Of a stretch of 64,000 nt of DNA, positions 59,351-64,000 are shown piece by piece. Position numbers and translations under genes: made by a program. The notes under the pieces were generated by a model. That model saw only the letters and a program-made list of their open reading frames with translations, did no database searches and was not told the DNA's origin. The DNA is taken from NCBI RefSeq assembly GCF_023016155.1, contig NZ_JALKBG010000008.1, forward strand, positions 622,501 to 686,500, in the 5' to 3' direction. This stretch comes from Aliiroseovarius sp. F20344 (GTDB lineage: Bacteria; Pseudomonadota; Alphaproteobacteria; Rhodobacterales; Rhodobacteraceae). Position 1 is the stretch's first letter. The number at the start of each line of letters is the position of its first letter.

Positions 59351-60562
59351 ATGGCCGATCTTGCCCCTCAATCCCGCCCTGAACTGTCCAGCTTCAATTG
59401 GGAAGACCCGTTCCTTCTGGAAGATCAGTTGAACGAAGACGAACGTATGATCCGCGACGCGGCGAAAGCCTATTGCGCCGAGAAGCTCGCCCCACGTGTG
59501 ACCGAGGCCTATGCGACCGAGACCACGGACCCGGAGATCTTCGCCGAAATGGGCGAAATGGGCCTGCTGGGCACCACCATCCCCGAAGAATATGGCGGCA
59601 TCGGCTCAAGCTATGTGACCTATGGTCTGGTTGCGCGCGAAGTTGAGGGTATCGACAGCGGCTATCGCTCAATGATGTCGGTGCAGTCGTCCTTGGTGAT
59701 GTACCCGATCTATGCCTATGGCTCGGAAGAGCAGCGTAAGAAATATCTGCCCAAGCTGGCATCGGGCGAATGGATTGGGTGTTTCGGTCTGACCGAACCC
59801 GATGCGGGGTCGGATCCCGGCAGCATGAAGACCACGGCCAAAAAGGTCGACGGTGGCTATGTGTTGAACGGATCGAAGATGTGGATCTCGAACGCGCCGA
59901 TCGCGGATGTGTTCGTGGTTTGGGCTAAGTCGGACGCCCATGGCGGCAAGATCCGTGGGTTCGTTTTGGATAAGGGCATGAAAGGCCTGTCTGCACCCAA
60001 GATCGAAAACAAGCTGAGCCTGCGCGCATCCATCACCGGCGAGATCGTGCTGGACGGTGTGGAAGTGTCGGAAGACGCACTGCTGCCCAACGTGGAGGGC
60101 CTGAAAGGGCCATTTGGCTGTCTGAACCGTGCACGTTATGGCATTGCATGGGGTGCGATGGGGGCTGCTGAAAGCTGTTGGCACGCTGCGCGCCAATACG
60201 GTCTGGACCGTAAACAGTTCGGCAAACCGCTTGCACAAACCCAGCTGTTCCAATTGAAGCTTGCGAACATGCAGACCGAGATCTCGTTGGGCCTGCAGGC
60301 CGCGCTGCGCGTTGGTCGTCTGATGGACGAAGCCAAAGCCGCGCCCGAGATGGTCTCGATCATCAAACGCAACAACTGCGGCAAGGCGTTGGAAATCGCC
60401 CGCCACGCGCGTGACATGCATGGAGGCAATGGCATTTCGCTGGAATTCAACGTGATCCGTCACATGGTGAACCTGGAAACGGTGAACACCTATGAAGGCA
60501 CCCATGACGTGCACGCCTTGATCTTGGGTCGTGCACAGACTGGGCTTCAAGCGTTCTTCTGA
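59351..60562 (+). CDS. gcdH: Glutaryl-CoA dehydrogenase
   Basis: This 403-residue FAD enzyme oxidises and decarboxylates glutaryl-CoA to crotonyl-CoA. It carries [46 protein letters not shown] (the [15 protein letters not shown] stretch is diagnostic of the glutaryl-CoA subgroup), and [24 protein letters not shown], with the catalytic glutamate in TYEGTHDVH. It is 3 bp downstream of the aminotransferase and ends at a UUCG-loop terminator. Confidence 0.94.
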   Translation: MADLAPQSRPELSSFNWEDPFLLEDQLNEDERMIRDAAKAYCAEKLAPRVTEAYATETTDPEIFAEMGEMGLLGTTIPEEYGGIGSSYVTYGLVAREVEGIDSGYRSMMSVQSSLVMYPIYAYGSEEQRKKYLPKLASGEWIGCFGLTEPDAGSDPGSMKTTAKKVDGGYVLNGSKMWISNAPIADVFVVWAKSDAHGGKIRGFVLDKGMKGLSAPKIENKLSLRASITGEIVLDGVEVSEDALLPNVEGLKGPFGCLNRARYGIAWGAMGAAESCWHAARQYGLDRKQFGKPLAQTQLFQLKLANMQTEISLGLQAALRVGRLMDEAKAAPEMVSIIKRNNCGKALEIARHARDMHGGNGISLEFNVIRHMVNLETVNTYEGTHDVHALILGRAQTGLQAFF

Positions 60563-60584
60563 TCCCTTTGAAATCCAATAATGG

Positions 60585-60609
60585 GGGCGTCCTTCGGGGC
60601 GCCCTTTTT
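60585..60609 (+). terminator. Terminator of gcdH with UUCG loop
   Basis: GGGCGTCC-TTCG-GGGCGCCC followed by five T residues is a classic intrinsic terminator (60585-60609), 23 bp after the gcdH stop. Confidence 0.92.
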
Positions 60610-60674
60610 CGTCTGTCCGATTGACATTTCTCGGCCCATGCCTGACCTCTGTCTCTCAGATCAGGGAGGTGCGC

Positions 60675-63600
60675 ATGTCGGACAGTAAGTGGGAGTTCTG
60701 GGTGGATCGTGGCGGCACGTTCACCGACATCGTGGCGCGTGATCCAGAAGGCGGGTTGCAAAGCCATAAACTCCTCAGCGAGAACCCTGAACGCTATCGT
60801 GACGCGGCGGTGCAGGGTATTCGCGAGCTTTTGGGGCTGGAAGCGGAACAGGCGAACCCGGATGGGGCGATTGCCTCGGTCAAGATGGGCACGACGGTGG
60901 CCACCAATGCGCTGCTTGAGCGCAAAGGCGATGACACGCTTCTGTTGATCACCAAAGGCTTCAAGGATCTGCTGCGCATCGGCTATCAGACCCGTCCGCG
61001 CTTGTTCGATCTGCATATCAAACGCCCGGATTTGCTCTATGCGGCGGTTGAGGAAGTGGATGAACGTTTGAGTGCAGACGGGAACGTCCTGCATGCCATA
61101 GATGAAGAGGCCCTGCGCGCGCTGTTGCAGCGTCATTTCGATGCGGGCATTCGCGGTGTCGCTATCGCCTTCCTGCATGGATATCTGAACCCCGCGCATG
61201 AAGCGCAGGCGGCCCAGATCGCGCGAGACATTGGTTATACGCAGGTGTCAGAAAGCCACGCGGTCTCGCGCTTGTCCAAGTTGGTCAGTCGGGGCGATAC
61301 CACGGTGGTCGACGCTTACCTGTCGCCCATCTTGCGCCGCTATGTGGAACAAGTCGCGGGTGCACTGGACATTGGTACGGCCTGTGATCGGCTTTTGTTT
61401 ATGCAATCGAATGGCGGTCTGACCGATGCGGCAATGTTTCAAGGTAAAGACGCGATCCTGTCCGGCCCAGCGGGCGGCATTGTCGGCATGGTCAAAACCG
61501 GAGAGGTGGCGGGCTTCGATCACCTGATCGGGTTCGACATGGGCGGCACCTCGACCGATGTCAGCCACTATGCAGGCAGCTATGAACGCAGCTTTGAAAC
61601 CGAAGTCGCGGGCGTTCGAATGCGTGCGCCGATGATGGATATTCATACGGTTGCAGCAGGTGGAGGATCAATCTGTCAGTTCCGCGACGGGCGGTTCCAA
61701 GTTGGCCCCGAAAGTGCAGGCGCCAATCCCGGTCCGGCCGCGTACCGACGCGGAGGGCCGCTGACGGTCACAGATTGCAACGTGATGCTGGGCAAGTTGC
61801 AACCCGCCCATTTCCCACATGTCTTTGGTCCCAATGGGGATCAGCCGCTTGATGCGGATGTGGTGCGCCAGAAATTCGAGAGCCTCGCGCAACAGATCGC
61901 GGAAGAGACCGGCCAACCCGCTCAGCCGCCCGAGGACGTGGCGCGTGGCTTCCTGCGTATTGCCGTTGATAACATGGCGAATGCAATCAAGAAAATCTCG
62001 GTCGAGCGTGGGCATGATGTAACCCGATATGTTCTGCAGTGCTTTGGCGGCGCAGGGGGGCAGCATGCCTGTCTGGTTGCCGATGCGTTGGGCATGAAGA
62101 CCGTGTTCTTGCATCCGTTTGCTGGCGTATTGTCTGCCTACGGCATGGGGCTGGCCGAGATCCGCGCGCTGCGTCAGGAACAGTTTGATGCGCCACTCGA
62201 TGCGGTGGAAGATGCCACATCGCGGTTGCAGGCTCTGGCGTCCGATGCAGAAGGCGAGGTCGCCAAACAGGGCGTCACCGACATTCAGATCGAGCGCATT
62301 GCCCATCTGCGCTATGACGGCTCGCACCAAGCGCTTGAAGTGCCGTTTGGTGATGCCGCCCAGATGCGTGCGGATTTCGAAGCCGCACACGAGACGCGCT
62401 TTGGCTTCCATTCCCCAGAACGTGCGATCCTGTTCGAGGTTCTGGCCGTTGAAGCCATTGGAACATCAGGCGAAGCACCGCGCGGTCATGCGACCGGCGG
62501 GGATGATCAACCAGTCGATACCGTGCAGCTGTGCACCGAAGCGGGCTGGCAGGATGTGCCGCTCTATGATCGGGCCAACCTGTCGGCCGAGTCGCGCCTT
62601 TCCGGCCCCGCAATCATCCGCGAACCTACTGGCACCAATATGATTGAACCGGGCTGGCAGGCACGGCAGGACGCGCATGGCAACCTGATCCTTGAACGGG
62701 TCGAGGCCTTGGCCCGCGCCCACGCGGCAGGCACAGATGTGGACCCGGTTTTGTTGGAGGTTTTCAACAACCTCTTCATGTCCGTGGCCGATCAAATGGG
62801 GGCGACGCTGGCCAATACCTCGTGGTCGGTGAACATCAAGGAACGGCTCGATTTTTCCTGTGCGATCTTTGATGCATCGGGCGATCTGGTCGCGAATGCG
62901 CCGCATGTGCCGGTGCACCTGGGATCCATGTCCGACAGCATCCGAACGGTGATGCGTGATAACGCAGGGCAGGTGAAGCCGGGCGACGCGTTTGTCCTAA
63001 ACAGCCCCTTTAACGGCGGCACGCACCTGCCGGATGTGACCGTCGTAACACCGGTGTTCGTAAGCGACCGCATTGCCTTCTGGTTGGGATCACGCGGGCA
63101 CCACGCAGACATTGGCGGGCGTACGCCGGGCTCTGGCCCGCCCGACAGTACGCATATCGAGCACGAAGGCGTGCTGATCGAAAACACTCGACTGGTGGCC
63201 GAAGGGCAGCTTCTGGAAGGCGACATGCGTGTGCTTTTGGCCTCGGGCAAATATCCGTGCCGCAACATTGATCAGAACATGGCGGATCTGAAGGCGCAGG
63301 TGGCGGCTAACGAGACAGGGCGTCAGGCGCTGTTGGGTGTGGTTGATCACTACGGTCTGGACGTCGTGCAGGCTTACATGGGCCATGTGCAGGCCAATGC
63401 CGAAGAAAGCGTGCGCCGTGTCATTGATCGACTGCGCGACGGGGCGTTTGTCTATCCGATGGATGGCGGGTCCGAAATCCGCGTCACCGTCAGCGTCGAC
63501 AAAGCCACACGCTCGGCCACGGTCGACTTCACCGGAACCTCGGATCAGCAGGCGGGCAACTATAACGCTCCTTTGTCGATCAGCCGTGCGGTGGTGCTCT

Positions 63601-64000
63601 ATGTCTTCCGGACCTTGGTCGGGGCCGACATCCCGCTGAACGAAGGCTGTTTGGCGCCGCTGAACATTATTGTCCCAGAAGGCACGATGCTGAACCCGCG
63701 TTACCCGGCGGCGGTGATTTCGGGCAATACCGAGGTCAGTCAGGCCGCATGCAACGCGCTCTATGGCGCACTGGACGTGATTGCCGGGTCGCAAGGCACG
63801 ATGAACAACTTCATCTGGGGCAACGAGGACTTCCAGAACTACGAAACCATCGCGGGGGGCACCGGAGCAGGGCCGGATTTTGATGGCTGTGATGGGGTGC
63901 AAAGCCACATGACCAACACCCGCATGACCGATCCCGAGATCTTAGAGAAACGCTTTCCCGTACGGCTTGAGGCCTTCACCTTGCGCAAGGGCTCGGGCGG
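60675..64000 (+). CDS. 5-oxoprolinase / N-methylhydantoinase, fused A+B subunits (3' end outside window)
   Basis: The open frame runs from ATG 60675 (AGGGAGG upstream) to the window edge, 1108 codons without a stop; the family is about 1200 residues. The N-terminal HyuA part (about residues 6-690) shows the ATPase-like start [14 protein letters not shown], the glycine-rich [17 protein letters not shown] and [11 protein letters not shown]. The HyuB part (from about 695) shows [33 protein letters not shown] and [19 protein letters not shown]. These proteins cleave 5-oxoproline or hydantoins with ATP. The substrate is not decided by sequence; context gives no firm hint. Confidence 0.92.
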   Translation, partial: MSDSKWEFWVDRGGTFTDIVARDPEGGLQSHKLLSENPERYRDAAVQGIRELLGLEAEQANPDGAIASVKMGTTVATNALLERKGDDTLLLITKGFKDLLRIGYQTRPRLFDLHIKRPDLLYAAVEEVDERLSADGNVLHAIDEEALRALLQRHFDAGIRGVAIAFLHGYLNPAHEAQAAQIARDIGYTQVSESHAVSRLSKLVSRGDTTVVDAYLSPILRRYVEQVAGALDIGTACDRLLFMQSNGGLTDAAMFQGKDAILSGPAGGIVGMVKTGEVAGFDHLIGFDMGGTSTDVSHYAGSYERSFETEVAGVRMRAPMMDIHTVAAGGGSICQFRDGRFQVGPESAGANPGPAAYRRGGPLTVTDCNVMLGKLQPAHFPHVFGPNGDQPLDADVVRQKFESLAQQIAEETGQPAQPPEDVARGFLRIAVDNMANAIKKISVERGHDVTRYVLQCFGGAGGQHACLVADALGMKTVFLHPFAGVLSAYGMGLAEIRALRQEQFDAPLDAVEDATSRLQALASDAEGEVAKQGVTDIQIERIAHLRYDGSHQALEVPFGDAAQMRADFEAAHETRFGFHSPERAILFEVLAVEAIGTSGEAPRGHATGGDDQPVDTVQLCTEAGWQDVPLYDRANLSAESRLSGPAIIREPTGTNMIEPGWQARQDAHGNLILERVEALARAHAAGTDVDPVLLEVFNNLFMSVADQMGATLANTSWSVNIKERLDFSCAIFDASGDLVANAPHVPVHLGSMSDSIRTVMRDNAGQVKPGDAFVLNSPFNGGTHLPDVTVVTPVFVSDRIAFWLGSRGHHADIGGRTPGSGPPDSTHIEHEGVLIENTRLVAEGQLLEGDMRVLLASGKYPCRNIDQNMADLKAQVAANETGRQALLGVVDHYGLDVVQAYMGHVQANAEESVRRVIDRLRDGAFVYPMDGGSEIRVTVSVDKATRSATVDFTGTSDQQAGNYNAPLSISRAVVLYVFRTLVGADIPLNEGCLAPLNIIVPEGTMLNPRYPAAVISGNTEVSQAACNALYGALDVIAGSQGTMNNFIWGNEDFQNYETIAGGTGAGPDFDGCDGVQSHMTNTRMTDPEILEKRFPVRLEAFTLRKGSG

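Noticed and set aside
1-64000. CRISPR array, insertion sequence or prophage
   Set aside because: No regularly spaced direct repeats, no transposase, and no phage structural gene were seen; the only mobility gene is the integrase at the left edge.

Overview
This window looks like chromosome from a marine-type alphaproteobacterium of the Rhodobacterales (Roseobacter group). I base this on gene content and signals, not on any search. The signals are two SOS boxes of the alphaproteobacterial direct-repeat type (GTTC-N7-GTTC), a tRNA-His gene with A73 and no encoded G-1, a CTTG-N17-CTTATCT heat-shock promoter before rpoH, a DctPQM TRAP operon, and a complete-looking ring-epoxidation (paa) operon. 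Most genes are tightly packed, with ATGA or TGATG start/stop overlaps.

Layout. 1-2.5 kb is the edge of an integrated element: a hypothetical gene, a DUF4102-type tyrosine integrase, and a 44-bp 3' fragment of a tRNA-Thr(UGU) gene that looks like an attachment site. 2.6-4.1 kb is an orphan RTX-type calcium-binding repeat protein. 4.3-9.7 kb is the SOS mutagenesis cassette imuA-imuB-dnaE2 behind a LexA box. 9.8-14.4 kb holds ferredoxin-NADP reductase and a sulfur-assimilation operon (DUF2849, sulfite reductase, APS reductase, DUF934) with a divergent Lrp-type regulator. 14.4-15.6 kb is a cytochrome P450. 15.7-22.1 kb is a dct region: a DctB/DctD-like two-component pair followed by dctPQM. The response regulator has lost both the sigma54-contact loop and the Walker A lysine. 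22.2-23.1 kb is a DUF2892 protein and a Crp/Fnr regulator with a perfect palindrome between them. 23.1-30.2 kb holds valine-degradation genes (mmsB, 3-hydroxyisobutyryl-CoA hydrolase, acyl-CoA dehydrogenase, mmsA) with a LysR-type regulator and an interposed carboxylate-amine ligase.

30.3-36.7 kb is housekeeping and stress: a CBS protein, coaD, a possible structured RNA, SOS-boxed mmcB, tRNA-His, rluD (its start codon overlaps that of a divergent gene), cardiolipin synthase and rpoH. 36.7-45.2 kb is the phenylacetate operon (thiolase, paaABCDE, a PaaA-like paralogue, paaZ, paaX) with a recognisable promoter and operator. 45.3-51.8 kb is a co-directional run: AEC transporter, MBL hydrolase, TatD, holB, tmk, D,D-carboxypeptidase and a SPOR lipoprotein. 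51.9-54.8 kb has tRNA-Ser(UGA), a gene-poor stretch, and two exported proteins of unknown function in one unit. 54.9-56.2 kb is an imelysin-family iron-uptake protein. 56.2-60.6 kb looks like a glutarate/omega-amino-acid module: a CoA-transferase and a cupin-type regulator facing an aminotransferase and glutaryl-CoA dehydrogenase across a long inverted repeat. A 5-oxoprolinase/hydantoinase gene runs off the right edge.

No CRISPR array, complete insertion sequence or rRNA was seen. The least explained items are the degenerate DctD, the structured intergenic RNA candidate at 31.35-31.57 kb, the duplicated-domain exported protein at 52.75 kb, the PaaA-like paralogue, and the operator pair at 57.97-58.02 kb.
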